Below are positions 12,188 through 24,580 of a stretch of DNA of 64,000 bases, piece by piece. Under the pieces are notes generated by a model. It searched no databases. It was not told the DNA's origin and worked only from the letters and a program-made list of their open reading frames with translations. Positions within the stretch are counted from its first letter, which is position 1; each line of letters opens with the position of its first letter. Where the stretch lies: assembly GCA_958496175.1 (NCBI GenBank), contig OY292278.1, forward strand, positions 39,246,001 to 39,310,000, given 5' to 3'. Both the position numbers and the translations under genes were made by a program. This DNA comes from Sisyra terminalis. Taxonomy: Eukaryota; Arthropoda; Insecta; Neuroptera; Sisyridae.

Positions 12188-13083
12188 AGTTTAATAAATA
12201 AAGCACAACGAAAATGCGATTCTCAAGTATAAGAAAATCTTGTGGAATCAACATTAGCTTATTTTTCTCGAGTGCATTAATTCTGGATTAATTTTCGGTG
12301 ACTTTCCGATCACCAAGCATGAGCTTGGTAAGCTTTGCGAGGAGTAACTTCATATGACTGAAATTTTGGGGTTTTATAAACAAACAGTCGCATGTGTGTT
12401 AGTCATGCAGCCGAATCCCTGAGGATGTGCACGATGGAAGCCGTATCTGAGTTAATTGGAACGACTGCTGTTCACCGGCTGACGCTGTGGTGAAACCCGA
12501 CAGGTCTCGATGGGGGAGGCATCGCACGCGATCGCCCGTCCATCTGACGATATGATTCCATCGAATTATCCCTACATCACACACCATATCGAAACAGATC
12601 TGCTGCTCTGATTCCGTTTGTCAACATCATCAATATTTCCTCAGCCTTATTATTGCGGATATGACCGATTAAATCCGAACTAATTGGAAAGCATTTCCTG
12701 AAAATTAAGGGTTAAATCTCTTGCGCTACTTCCTCTTTCCTATTTTGTTTCTTATTAAGTAATAGTAATCATCCATTAAGGGTTGTTCAACAAAATTCAA
12801 AGAAAAGCCAAAATTTTGTTTCAATGATACAGTAGGTTTATTATGAAATGGAAAACGTATATGTAATACAAAAACTATCAAGTGGAACATACTATACTGC
12901 TTCTACTATTTTGCTTAAAAACTAGGTAAATTTTGGATGTTGGTACTTCTTTTTATAAAATTATCTCAAAATATATATTTTGGGTTTATATTGCTAAAAT
13001 TTTACAAATTAACTTAATATCCTGATACATTGTGTGATTTCCTACGATCATTTACTATTAATAGGGTTTATGTGTATAAACTA
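12188..13083. other. Non-coding stretch with a GC-rich block at 12390-12600
   Basis: The block 12390-12600 is non-repetitive and CG-containing. A minus-strand open frame (12399-12587) gives a product without recognisable domain. The remainder is AT-rich. No element ends or exons could be supported. Confidence 0.28.
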
Positions 13084-13660
13084 CAGAGGTGTGAAAATTA
13101 TTAGACTCAAGACAATTCAAGAGAAAAAAAACACATTTTTGTTTTGAAATCTCATAAATTTAAAAATTACAATAATTTCACTCATCTAATATTTTGTGTG
13201 GTACCCTATATTGTTTATAATTTATTTTTCTCATCCTGACATGCTCTATATTATTTTTTTCATTAATATTTTATTTTGATGCCAAATTTTAATGAGTTCG
13301 GTAATCAGATCCACCCGTGTTTTAATAGTTTATTTTTTTAGTTTTTTCTTCACAATGGCCCAAAAATCTTCTATGGGATTAGCATCAGGACTATTTCCTG
13401 ACCAAGAAGGTACATTAATGTTAGAATTTTCGAGGAAATCCATAAATTTTTTGGCTTTATGACAAGGAGCTCTATTTTGCATAAAGGTAAAATTTTCTTC
13501 CGGATACCACTTTTTAGTTTGAGGCAATATCCTTGTTTCCAAGACTTGTATATATTGGTCTTGCCTCATAGTACCTTCCACAATGTATATCCTACCAAGA
13601 GATACATTGCTGGAAGAAAGTAAAAATCTTCTTTTGAGTCTAATAATTTTCACACCTCTG
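13084..13660 (-). mobile_element. Internally deleted Tc1-type transposon (577 bp)
   Basis: A perfect 27-base terminal inverted repeat bounds the element (13084-13110 and 13634-13660, outer end CAGAGGTGTGAAAATTATTA), with TA immediately outside at 13082-13083 and 13661-13662. It contains the 3' part of a transposase gene on the minus strand. Loss of the DNA-binding half, with both ends retained, is the usual signature of a deletion derivative that could still be moved by a full-length relative. Confidence 0.9.
13330..13653 (-). pseudogene. Truncated Tc1-like transposase (C-terminal part)
   Basis: The 107-residue open frame carries the hallmark C-terminal blocks of Tc1 transposases: VEGTMRQDQYIQVLE, FMQNRAPCH, then a WSGNSPDANPIEDFW block containing the final catalytic acid. 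The family has a DDE triad. Here the second aspartate, normally in FMQDNAPCH, is replaced, because the sequence reads QNR. The N-terminal helix-turn-helix region and first catalytic block are absent, and the frame's start lies inside the terminal repeat. It is therefore an inactive remnant fused to the element's end by internal deletion. Confidence 0.9.
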
Positions 13661-13662
13661 TA

Positions 13663-16246
13663 GTATCAATTTTTCTTGTCATTAAACCTTCCATTATGTC
13701 ATTCCCCTGTCTATTCATTTTAACGCGTTTCTTTTAAAAAAAAATACGCATAAATATTGTCCACTTGCAAAAAAATAAATTATTTTAAGGAAAAAAAACA
13801 TCTAAATTATTTATGAATGCATCACCCAATATCTATTAGCTACATTTCCTTTTAGTTATAGATAATGGAACTACTTGTAGAGTTACTTATAGTTGAAAGA
13901 AAAATGGAGGCTAAAATAGCAAAAAAGATCCCCACACGATGGTCTGCCCATATAAAAGAGTTGACTTGCCACCTGAAGTAGGATATCAAGCACAGGACTC
14001 AGGGAGACATGGACGATGTGATCATACCCACAGGGATGGAAAAATTAAGTATTGCGGACAACAGTATGGATATTTTACACATTTATTTTTTTCAAGTTTT
14101 AATTTACGATTGCCGTAAGGGCCACAACTAAACGTGATTCGTTCTCCATATGAAGATAAATTATTTGGTCAAATTTCTTACCAATAAACCACAGAAATTT
14201 ATCATTGACGGAATCAAGCTTTAAGAAAAGCGGCAATAGGTTTTAGGACAATATCCACAAAAATTAAATATCCAATGCAGAAAATGTTTGCTTAAAATTT
14301 GACCAAAAAACATGGACATAAACCTATCAAGTGGGACCCAAATGAAAAATCACTATGGAATAAAAAATCATATATGTCAGTTTTTCTCGATTGGGTTCTA
14401 TCACAACAGGAAAATCCAACAGTGAAATTAGAAATTTTTGTCTGTTTTTCTCCAATGAGTTCTTCGGTGACACACAATCGGAAAAACCAACCTTAAATTT
14501 TTCCCGATTGAATCCTAAGTAAAACCACTCTGGAAAAACCCAACATTGATTTTGTTTCAAACACTATTAGTTAAATAGTATAGACAAAGATGAAAATTTA
14601 TCAAATTTATATCGTTGAAATACTGTTGTTTATATCGTTTACTATTATTTATATCGTTGAAATATCAGCTGATATTAAATAAAATTTAAAACTTCTACTT
14701 TGAGGATGGACTACATTTATTGTATTGGAATATGTTGAACTTGATTGTCTTAAAAATATTAACTAAGATTAAATTAATGCTTTTGTGATTATTTTTTCTA
14801 AAATTATCACTTATATTTAATGCTTAGTTTTAATAAGATTCATTTTAAAGTTTTAAAGGGGATAAATTTTATTTTGTGCAATCACTCTTATATTTAATTT
14901 TCTCTCATTAAACAGGGGAGGAAGTTCAGAAGTAACGAGTAAAATTGAATAAAATGTGATGAGACCTTTCGAAAGAAATTAATGAACTATACAATTTTTG
15001 CATTTTTATGACTTGTTTAACAAAAGTAAAAATAAAAAAAGGTGTTTATTTTGCTTGTGTTATTCCTTGAAAAAAGAGACTTCCGACCAGTGTTTCAAGC
15101 ACATTTAAGGGTTGATTAGTCCAAACAAACGTGCACCCCAAACCTAATGTTGGCCTAGAGCGTTCACTCCCGTCGAGATTCCCGCTTGGACGCCGGGATG
15201 TGCTTGAAAGCGACTCCAAACCGTATAAACCAGCCAAACCATCTCATGTTTGTTTTTATATTAAATTATATCAAGTTATGATCGCTTGTAAATAAAGCAG
15301 TCGAGTGTGCGCTTCGTTAAGTGGCTTTCGATGTTGTGTGTTGGCGGTCGATTTGTTTTTCATGTGAAAAATTTAATTAAGATCAAAGAACACACAATGC
15401 AAATACATACATACGAGTACATATATGCACACCGAACACAATGGGATCGTTAAAACGAATTGACGCTCGTTTTTCAATGGCAAAAATGAAAGAAAACTCA
15501 TAATAATATTCAATATGTTATGTGTTATGTGTATTGGAATGCTTGGCACGGTTTTTAAGACCGGAGCGAATTTATTTATTCCGTTTTTTAATTAAATTTC
15601 GTTTTATTTTAGCTAATTAACAAAGATAGTATTTCACTTTTACATGCGTCAATGAATATATATTAACATTAACGATAAAAACATATCAGAAGAAAACCTT
15701 TTGCTAAACATTAAAATATTTTAACTATTCCATTCATTTTCGCATAGAAACACATAACTATGGGAAAATGATTTATTTCTATTGCAAAAATAACGAATAT
15801 TTAATTTTTTTCTGATATTATTGTGTTGTTAATGAATAGTTTAACTTGATTATCGTTTTGACCCATTTTCGGGATTAATATTGATTCTAGATTGTCCCAT
15901 ATCATAAACTTACTTCATTTTTACCCCAATGACGGTTTTGTCATCTTTGATGACATTTTTAATGTAAGTAAAACGCATTGTTCTCCATATGATAAATAAT
16001 AATTCACCACAAAAATAAAAAAAGCTCAAAAAATCCAGTTTACACAATTGTTGCATTTCTCTATCATCAAAAGACCTAGGGACCTAGAGGAGTAAATTTA
16101 ACTTACACTTACATATTTGTTTAAATCAATATTTGGTGAAACTAATAAAATACTCTCTTAGAAAATCGTGGTTTGAATAAAGAGCAATTTTTAAAAATGA
16201 AAAACATACTTACATGGCAGAAGACAATATAAAAATAAATTTAATA
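13663..16246. other. Non-coding stretch, with a GC-richer block at 15050-15440
   Basis: Mostly AT-rich with no exon recognised. The block 15050-15440 is GC-richer and non-repetitive, and its minus-strand frame (15046-15237) has no domain. Short overlapping frames near 14290-14560 occur in several frames on both strands and look like chance. Confidence 0.28.
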
Positions 16247-16403
16247 AGCCTACTGGTGGCTGAGTGGTCAAGGAAACTGCCTCAATATAGGTATTAGATT
16301 TAAATCTCATAATGAGCAATTGTTTAATACTTTGGAGTTTGTGGATTTTCGGATTATAGTAAGCCATAGAGTCGCTTAAGATCTTAGGAATTAAAATGCA
16401 ACA
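16247..16403 (+). repeat. tRNA-derived SINE-like repeat, copy 1
   Basis: It begins AGCCTACTGGTGGCTGAGTG, where TGGCTGAGTGG fits the tRNA A-box (TRGYNNARNNG). A degenerate B-box-like region follows and then a tail block, GAGTCGCTTAAGATCTTAGG, that recurs in the copies at 24422-24580 and, inverted, 30361-30516. The order box A, box B, unrelated tail is typical of SINEs transcribed by RNA polymerase III. It is not a tRNA gene, because the cloverleaf does not close. Confidence 0.6.
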
Positions 16404-16952
16404 GTAAATAACTAATAAAATAAATAATAAACCATCATATTTTCTTTCTAAAATTTTTAAACCTTTCCAAATTGTTTTTAATATGGCAATTTTCCACCTG
16501 TTTAGTGTACCCCCTAGAGGAAAAGTTGCATAGTTAATTGTTTCAGGCATTAAGGAAGTAAAATACATAATAATATAAACAATTCGTTTATCTATATTAC
16601 TCTTGGTATCCTAAAAACTCAATGAAGATCCAAATAATGAAAAATTAACCATATACTTTTTATAAATTTAAAATGCCAATCGATTGTTAGTCCATAATAT
16701 TCAATTATTTTCTTTATGAAGCGGTTCTAAAACTATATGTAAGCGCGCTCCCTAGAGATATATGCATAACCCTCTTAATATAGGGTACAAGCGAAAAATC
16801 AAACATTCAAACAGTTGCAAATTAAAAACACTATAATACTCGTATACGTAATAACTTGAAAATATTAGATTACCATATGTTTATTATATTATCGTGGCGA
16901 TTATTTCAAAGGAAAGTTTAATATGCACAACTTGCAATGCGATTTCTTATAC
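16404..16952. other. AT-rich non-coding stretch
   Basis: The minus-strand frame at 16191-16568 overlaps the SINE-like repeat and has no domain. Nothing else was recognised. Confidence 0.25.
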
Positions 16953-17135
16953 TATTGGGTTGTCCCATAAAATTTTTCCTTTTTCTGATATAAAATGAAT
17001 ACAAAATATTTACTTTTTCGATATAAGTACTTTGGAATATAAGACTTCTTTTGCTCTATTACCTTCTTCCATTTCACAGGAAGCGCATTATGCCTTCTTT
17101 CCAAAATGTTGGAGTTTAAACCAATTTTATTCCTG
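16953..17135 (-). pseudogene. Mariner-like remnant: transposase C-terminus and one terminal repeat
   Basis: The + strand end TATTGGGTTGTCCCATAAAA resembles a mariner terminal repeat. Reading inward on the minus strand, about 60 codons remain open, including LERRHNALPVKWKKVIEQ, and end in a stop inside the repeat. Mariner transposases end in a comparable leucine-proline-x-tryptophan-x-lysine-valine-isoleucine block. The opposite end and the catalytic domain were not found. Family assignment is moderate to weak. Confidence 0.4.
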
Positions 17136-19524
17136 GAAATATTATTTTATTTATGATAGCTTGTGATCACATACTGCATAAGTGGTATAAGAAAAGCTCA
17201 CCTAGTTTTATTGGGATATTTTTCCACACTTTGCATAATACCCAAATCTTGGTTACTTATAACTTCTTTCTTCCGTATAAAAATTCTTATCTTGATAAAT
17301 TCTTTAAATTCATTAGTGAAATAAAATCGCACCTCTTAGATTGCAAATTTGAGTTAAAAGTTTGAGAAGCACTGTGTCAATATATATTTCAAAAAAAAAA
17401 TAGTATGAACGGAAACAGTTGTTTGAAAATTGATTTATTTTTAAACTGAAAAAATTGCAAATTTCGATTCTTATTATGCAAATGAGTTCGAAACTTAATG
17501 ACTAGTTTTCACAAATGTTTTTTAGAAATTTTCATACAATTATCACAATCGTTCAATACTCCCATTTCATTTGTAACAATTATGTACAATAAATCATGCA
17601 TGAAATTGTTTTCTATTAAAGCAGTGTAATTTTTTTGGAGAAAAAAATATCAGCATTGATAATAAGATAATTGGATTTTATCAAGAGTGAATTAAAAAAA
17701 GTCTACTCATAATTCAGTATTCAATGCATCTCATTATTTCTTGATTTAAGACCGAATTTTCAAAAGGAAAAAGGATAGTTATGTATAACTCTTATTAGTT
17801 ATATACAAATATGGTTAACCAAATATTATTTGGACCATAGACCTCCATATTATTTATCGTTTTTTTGAATTTTCCGACTGGGATTTTTTTCTTAAATCTT
17901 ACATCATGAAGTAACCAGAAGACTATATATCCCTACTTTCTGTAACTTGCCTATATTTTTTGTTTTTTATTACAAAATGAATTGGAAATTCTTTGGAAAT
18001 TCATTTGCAGAATTGTACAATAAAATGATATAATTTTAAGAATAAATACAGAAAACACTAAAAACCAAAATCTCTTATTCATAAATTATCTATAGTTCAG
18101 TTTTAAATTTCGGATTTTATATAAAATATTTTTTTTAGAATATTTTAATAACTTGGGTGTTGTCGAAACATCAACCCTTTATATTTGATTTTTAGGAAAC
18201 ACAACATATTAAACTAATTTTTTTTAACCAGAAGATATTTTTTACTATATGTAAGTAAATTTTGGTTTTTAAAAAAAAATCTCACAAATGCTTTTTTTAT
18301 TTTTTGTATTGGTAATTAATTTAATTATTATGCTTTTTAATGGTCCTTTTAGGCCCTGGTAAAGTGTTTCAAACGACTGTACGTCTACAATTGCACGTAA
18401 AATTTTAGATTGAGCTTTTTAGAGCATCGCAAATCCATCGGACCTTACTAGATTATAACTACTTAGTATATATGACTTTTATTTTCAATGGACAATTTTG
18501 ACCCTTCTTATATGAGGCAAAACAATCGTTTGAATTGTTAAGGATTTTTTTTTGCAATATAGATTCTCCAGGTCAGTCTTTTGTCAAGATAAAATCCTAG
18601 AAATTTCCCGGACTCAGATTCTAGAATAGCATTACCTAATAAATCGTTGGGTAGCTACCTCTTCTAAGGATGAAGATAACAAGAGGAGTTTTTGTTTCAT
18701 TTAATTTAATCCTCCAGTTTATCATTTATACTTTTATCAAATTGAGATGGATTTTTAGATTTGCTACTGCAATTCTGGGAATCTTAGAAATTTGAAGAAA
18801 TTTTTGATACCGGAACAATCTTATGGGAGCTTAATAAAAATGTTGATGTAAGTTCTTAGAGAAAAAATTCCAACCGAAATTTGTTTATAATTTAACGACA
18901 AAAAGATAAAAATATATTTAGAGGAAAATAGTGAAAATATTTCTGATTGAAATGGTTATTATTTTTCTTTTAGTTTGTGATAAAATTCCAGATAATACTT
19001 TATTCTAAGGATAGAAAAAATATGTTTATATTTACCTAAGATTAGTGGTCTGTGTAGATCAAATAGTTTGGATTTATCTAGCAGATAATTTTTTATCAAT
19101 TGAAAAACTATCTTTAGGGTATGGTCTATTTATCAATAAGTGAAAGTACTGATCTTTAATCAAAGTAATGCTATTGCCATTTAAGTGATACCATAATTAA
19201 AACTCACTGAATTTCTGATGTTTTGGATTTGCACAGATTTTGCTTTTTATTTGCTATTAGTCACCAGTGGTTGAAGTCACCAAATAATCTAGTTAATACA
19301 GAAAAAAAATCGAAAGATTTGTGAATTGTTCTATGATATCTGCTCTCCTTTTCATGAACCTCTTTACTTACACGAAATTTATTAAGAAAATTATTTCAAT
19401 ATTTCTATTAATTAAAAAATTTATTGAAATTTTCATGAGTTCATAATAATCAGCATTTTTAATAGAAGAATCAAATATTTTAAGTGAGAAACAATAATTT
19501 CTTAGCATTTTTATCAAACGAATT
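17136..19524. other. AT-rich non-coding stretch, nothing recognised
   Basis: Long A/T-rich sequence without supported exons, clear element ends or tandem arrays. Some of 17136-17400 may be further decayed mariner sequence, but no motif could be read. Confidence 0.25.
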
Positions 19525-19629
19525 CAGTTTTGGTTTCGGTCGTAGTTTCGGCTTGACGACAGCTGAAACCGAAACTGAGCCGAAACTCGTCTTTCTACCG
19601 AAACTAGGCTGAAATTGAAACCAAAACTG
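19525..19629. repeat. Short GTTTCGG-rich inverted repeat
   Basis: The block opens CAGTTTTGGTTTCGG and closes with GAAACCAAAACTG. Several GTTTCGG and CCGAAAC words sit inside, so it can fold as a long hairpin. It contrasts with its AT-rich surroundings. The internal words resemble a degenerate hexamer repeat read both ways. No target duplication was found, so whether it is mobile is unknown. Confidence 0.6.
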
Positions 19630-20600
19630 AAAGTTTGGTTGGACACTAGAATTGAATTATCAAAAAAATCACAACTTTGAAAAAAAAAATCAATTCCTTT
19701 AAAAAAGCCAAGAAACAATGTATTTTTGTACAATCAAATATTTTATAGTTCCGTTATAGTATGTAACTGAAATTGCTCAAGTATACAAGTATAAAATTTA
19801 GTTGGGGTAAGATGAAAACATTTTTTCTGAAAGGCACAAGTTTATTTTTTATTTTTTAAGTTCCCACGCGACTATTTTAGGATTCCCTTGTTCAACATTG
19901 AAATTTGTAACATGAGTAAGCTGTTTTGTAAGTTTTTGTGTTCGTGGTAATTTGATCGCCAGGTCGCGTGCCCTTAACTTGATCCAAACCTTTTACCCGT
20001 AAGCCAATCCAACGTTCATCGAAGGGATTGCGAACAAAATTGCTCAAACAACAAACGCCGATGATCACCACATCAGTTCTATTCTTTTCTCATCTAATCA
20101 TCCATGACATGTCCGTGAAAAACCACAACAAAAATATACCGCACATAACAATGATTATATTACTCACATTTGATGTACACAATTTTTCTGTGAATTATAA
20201 TCTTATCAATTTATTTCAGCGAAACAAATTTAGTGAAATTAATCGAAAAAAATAAGTTTAAATTTTCAAAGAATTTTTTCAAAAGTAACCAAACTAGATA
20301 GGCCGAGATTTACGTGGTGTCAAGTGCCGCGTGATCGGTGCACCGGCTTTCGAACAACTAACAACTATTCCTGTGGGATTTCAGGTATTTGAAGAAGAGC
20401 CAGAACTAATTTCCGGGATCGAGTTATCTCGGGCCAACCGCTGGAGTCCGTTAAGTGCACGTGACGTGCAATATTTCTCCAATTTTCTGGATTTCTAAGT
20501 GTTTGCGAACGGTGACAATTGAATTAGTGTCACCGGCGATCGTGACAACCCTTAAATCTGACCGGGGCAGCACCCCAATAGCATGTGAAAGTTGACTTAC
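19630..20600. other. Non-coding stretch, GC-rich near 20290-20600 (probable intron start of the minus-strand exon)
   Basis: The last 300 bases are GC-rich and lie directly downstream, on the minus strand, of the splice donor at 20600-20596. No further exon of that gene could be recognised here. The palindromic word GCACGTGACGTGC near 20457 is conspicuous, but its role is unknown. Confidence 0.3.
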
Positions 20601-20727
20601 CTTCAAGAGCTTTGTTGCGGGCGAGTAGTGCAAGTAAAACGTCCGGATTCGGGGCCGACGGGTCCAGTGGATGGGGCGGCATCAGCCCCGGGGGCGGCAA
20701 ATGTGCCATCGCGGCTATCGAAGACAT
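20601..20727 (-). CDS. Probable first coding exon of an unidentified minus-strand gene
   Basis: From the ATG at 20727 the minus strand encodes 42 residues starting MSSIAAMAHLPPPGLMPPHP and ending in DVLLALLARNKALE, then one base before a strong donor GTAAGT (20600-20595), leaving phase 1. Codons use far more G and C than surrounding DNA, and the product is a compact Pro-rich segment followed by an amphipathic Leu/Ala helix. An in-frame stop lies upstream, so the exon is the start of a reading frame. I feel this is a conserved regulatory-protein N-terminus but cannot name it. Downstream exons would lie to the left; none was found, so a long intron is implied. An ATG at residue 7 is an alternative start. 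Confidence 0.6.
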
Positions 20728-21941
20728 CAACCACCCGAACTTGGGACAACAGTTTCTTCAAAAACACACCACCCCAAATCGCAAAAAACTCACATTTAAA
20801 ATTTCAAAATTTCTTTTTTTAAAAACGCCGCCGTTTTACATTCGATAAAGAAGATCTCAATACGTCAAATATCTGAAATTGATAAAGCGATCGATAAGAA
20901 CGATTCTTGGACGTGAGTAATCTCGACCCACTCGAGGCTATCGCGAAAATGACTTCAACTAAATCTTTCTCCGAAATTTCATAATAAAAAAAAGACTTAA
21001 AAGACATTTGCAAAAATTAAAAAAAAAAAACATTTATCGTTGATAACGTTGATTAAGTTATTAGAAACTGGATATTTTTCTCGGTATTCATTAAACATTT
21101 TCATATTTCTGTCTTAATTTCAAATTACTATATGCCATGCCATGCTCTAATTGTGATTTTCCGATAATGAGTGTCGTGTTTTTTTTTTTTTGCAAATACC
21201 AACCGATATTGTAAAGAACAGAAATTAATTTCAAAAATTTGTAAATACCAAATAAAATCGTACAAAAGAATTTTCTTTTTGAGTACAAGAAATAATTGCT
21301 ATTTATGACTTTAGGTTAACCATTAATGTCATTAGTGGTCATTAAAACGATTTTTCCGACAAGATGGTTACAACATTTAATTAGAGTTTATCTTAAGATA
21401 TTATGCATGTTTATTCATATTTATTTTAATTATTTTTTTTTCATAGATTTTCACTTGCAATTAAAACACATACAAATGTTTGTTCAGCCCGGCATTTGAG
21501 TTTTGGCGGGCTTCGTTTAATTGTCGGAAAAACAGAAACGTTTGCATACAAGGAAATAAGAAGCCTTTTAATTTATTTTGATGTATTACAATGAAATTCT
21601 ATATTTGAAACAAAGGGAATGCATATGTTTTTTGAAAAACCCTGAGAAATAATAAACTAAATACCAATAAAAATATAAAAAATAAATAAAACATTATTAA
21701 TAAATATAGCACTACTTTAATACTGTTTTAAAATCTTTTCATAGATATCAAAAATTTCGCTGTAAAAATTATAATTTTATTATTTCAAAGACCAAATTTG
21801 ATTAGATTTAATTTCTTTTATAATTTTTATGCCAAATATACCAGCAGTCGCAAAAATTTTTCACTTCATGGATCACAAAATTCATAATTTAAATCTCATG
21901 GACTTCTAAAAGAGTTTTTAAGGGTTTAATATATTAAATTA
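20728..21941. other. Upstream region of the minus-strand exon; otherwise AT-rich
   Basis: Sequence next to 20728-20960 may include the 5' untranslated region and promoter of the minus-strand gene, but no TATA box or initiator could be singled out. Beyond that the DNA is AT-rich with homopolymer runs and no recognised element. Confidence 0.25.
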
Positions 21942-22513
21942 GGTGTACTGAAAAGTAATTTCGTTTTTCAATCTTAAAGTCTTTCAATTGCCAAATATCA
22001 GATTAAAAGTTATCTCCAAGTGGTACTAAAGACATTTTATGACTAGAACGCCTTATTACCTTATAAAAAATTACAAAATATTTTTTATTTTCTAGTTTAT
22101 GTATATTGAAACGATAAGACCACGGACTCCGAAAAAATAGAAATTCGATATTGTAAGCACTTTAAGTTTCACAGGGTAGTAACGCAAAAGTAGTAACATT
22201 ACTGCACGGTAATGCAAAGCTCTTTTACAGAAGAAAAGCTTATTCCATTGGATTTCAACTTATTTTAATCGTTACCACTTTTACTTAGTGGGGAAAATAT
22301 CCAAAGCTTAAGTGATGTTCAAAATGTAACTTTTTGATATTTTCCTTGGAATTCAATTGATTTTTACTAATTTTGTATTAAAAATCTGCACACTAGATGT
22401 CAAAACGTTGATACTATTAAGGCTGGTTATATAATTGATTAAAAATCAAAAGTTGTAACAAAATTTTGTGTTTTCATTGTTTATTAAAAAATGAAGTTAC
22501 TTTCCGGTCCCCC
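21942..22513. mobile_element. Decayed mariner-like MITE (572 bp)
   Basis: The left end reads (TTA)GGTGTACTGAAAAGTAATT and the right end, reversed, (TTA)GGGGGACCGGAAAGTAACT. The inverted repeats are imperfect over about 30 bases, with TA at 21940-21941 and 22514-22515. No transposase frame survives. The ends and TA flanks fit the mariner group. Confidence 0.65.
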
Positions 22514-22515
22514 TA

Positions 22516-24421
22516 ATAATAAGTGTAATCTTTACAGTGTAATTTCTCTGGAGAGGAATAATATTTTCTTGCAAACCACTGAAAATTACTAATCAAATTT
22601 TAGATATTATAATCCCTTCAAAGTCTGTAAGGTTTATTAAACCTTCATAAAGTTGTAAATTTTTTCAAAGATATACAATTTGTGATTCACCATAAAGCCT
22701 TAAACCGAAGAATTTAGATAAAATTATCGCAAGAAACAATTTTTTTTTAAATTATTAGAATAGAAAATTAAATTTTACGATTTTTTGATCTCTGTTAAAT
22801 AGAATACTTATTTTTCGATCGTTTACTTTGTCAATCATCTTTGGATGATAGTTGGTTAGAAAATTATTTTCATTTGTATTTTCAATTTTCCACTGTTCTA
22901 GTTTTCAAAAAACTTCAAATATATTACACTCTTATGGACATTTAAAAAAAACAACACATACTTCCACTTACAAAGAATTTGGGTATTAAAATTGCGTATT
23001 AAAAACGCACCCGAAAGTTATTGTAAGGATTAGTCTATGTTTGCTTATTTTAAAATAAGGATCCAACCAAAATGGTTATAAGATTTGGCTAAGGCTAACA
23101 ATTTTTAGTCACCATTTATAATAGGCCAACCTGTATGAAAACAAGTGAAGTATAAATTGATAGAAAATTTTGATATCAGAGATTTCTTCCAACCATAACT
23201 AGTAGTAAATTCAATTCCCAATTTTGATTTTTTGGTTGATAAATTATTGGATTTTTAGTTGGTTTTTGATACTATGGTGTCCAATAAACATGAAACTACT
23301 TTTTATTGGTTTTTTTATTTGAAAAAATCTTAAGACTAAAGCAAATTAATTACTTTTGGCTCCAACCAAAAACTGATTTTCGCAGTTCATTTGGGTTCTA
23401 ATTCCAAATAATTATTTTTGATCATTTAAAGCCAAAATATATAGGGCTCAGTTATTAGCATTAGCTTATGTTGGTCTTTTATTTTGCAACTTTAGTAACA
23501 ACTAACAGTGAACCAGTGAATGAATCCCAAATTTCAATAATAGATTTTCCAACATAAAAATTTTGAATTTTAAATAATATTCAAAAGTGGGCAGTAACTT
23601 AGACCAAAAGAAGCCATATATGTAGAAAAAAAATCCGTTAATTTTACAATTGCTTCATTAATAATAGTTCCACTAAAAAAATTCAGCGTGTTTCCCAAAA
23701 ACTATTAAAATTTTCAATATCATTTAATAGTATCGATGGTAGTTAATGTTTTTAGGATGAATTGTTAGGATGAATCTAAATTTTTGATTATTCCAAGAAA
23801 AAAACCAAAAGTTCTCAAATATTTATAATTCACGACCTGATATTTCCAAGAAAATTAAATATTGGTATTTTTTTTTTTAAATTTTGACACTAAAAATGGT
23901 ACAAAACTCAAGAATTAGAAGCCATTTTCATTTATTAAAGCAAATGACCAATATTTAAATAAGTAATCATTGAAATTGTATCATTCCAAATAAATAAGAT
24001 CCTGGATTTACAAAACCAAGATATGTGCTACCTCAATTTTAAGAATTTGGCCAAAAATAGACAATTCTGAAATGAAGAGAACCACGCGGAACACAAATCA
24101 TAAAAATGAAGCAAAGATTTAATTTTGAGCAATTTTAACGGTACAGATGTCCACTGTTCGAAAAAAAATACAAAGTTAATATTCCTGGAATATTCAAACA
24201 AATGTAAGTTCTTCTTGATATTGTTATTTTTTAAAGTGAACTGTTTCATCATTCGGTTTTTTCCTACTGCGGTTCTAAGTACAGAATACGTAGACAATAG
24301 TAAAGAAAAAAACTGAAGTAAAACTAGTCAAAAGTCATACAAACAATTTGTTTATTTACTATAAAAAGTGCTTTGGTTTGAAATTTTTAATAAAAAACAT
24401 TTGACTAAAATAAATTTGTAG
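22516..24421. other. AT-rich non-coding stretch, nothing recognised
   Basis: No domain-bearing frame, array or paired ends was seen. Overlapping frames at 24028-24316 on both strands look like chance. Confidence 0.25.
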
Positions 24422-24580
24422 AAGCCTACTGGTGGTCAAAAAGTTAAGATGACCACTCCAAAATTGGTTGGATTTGATTTAATCCTTGTATCGAACAAAT
24501 TTTTGATATTCCTCAATTACGGATTTTTATTTACTCTAGAGTCGCTAAAGACCTTAGTAGCTATAAAACGACGGTAAAAA
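24422..24580 (+). repeat. tRNA-derived SINE-like repeat, copy 2 (degenerate head)
   Basis: It begins AAGCCTACTGGTGGTCAAAA and shares the tail block TAGAGTCGCTAAAGACCTTA with copy 1, followed by TATAAAACGACG as in the inverted copy at 30361-30516. The A-box region is mutated. Same orientation as copy 1. Confidence 0.6.

Noticed and set aside
20585..20848. Plus-strand frames overlapping the minus-strand Pro-rich exon
   Set aside because: The minus strand has a start, a donor and a plausible product; the plus frames are GC-composition shadows.
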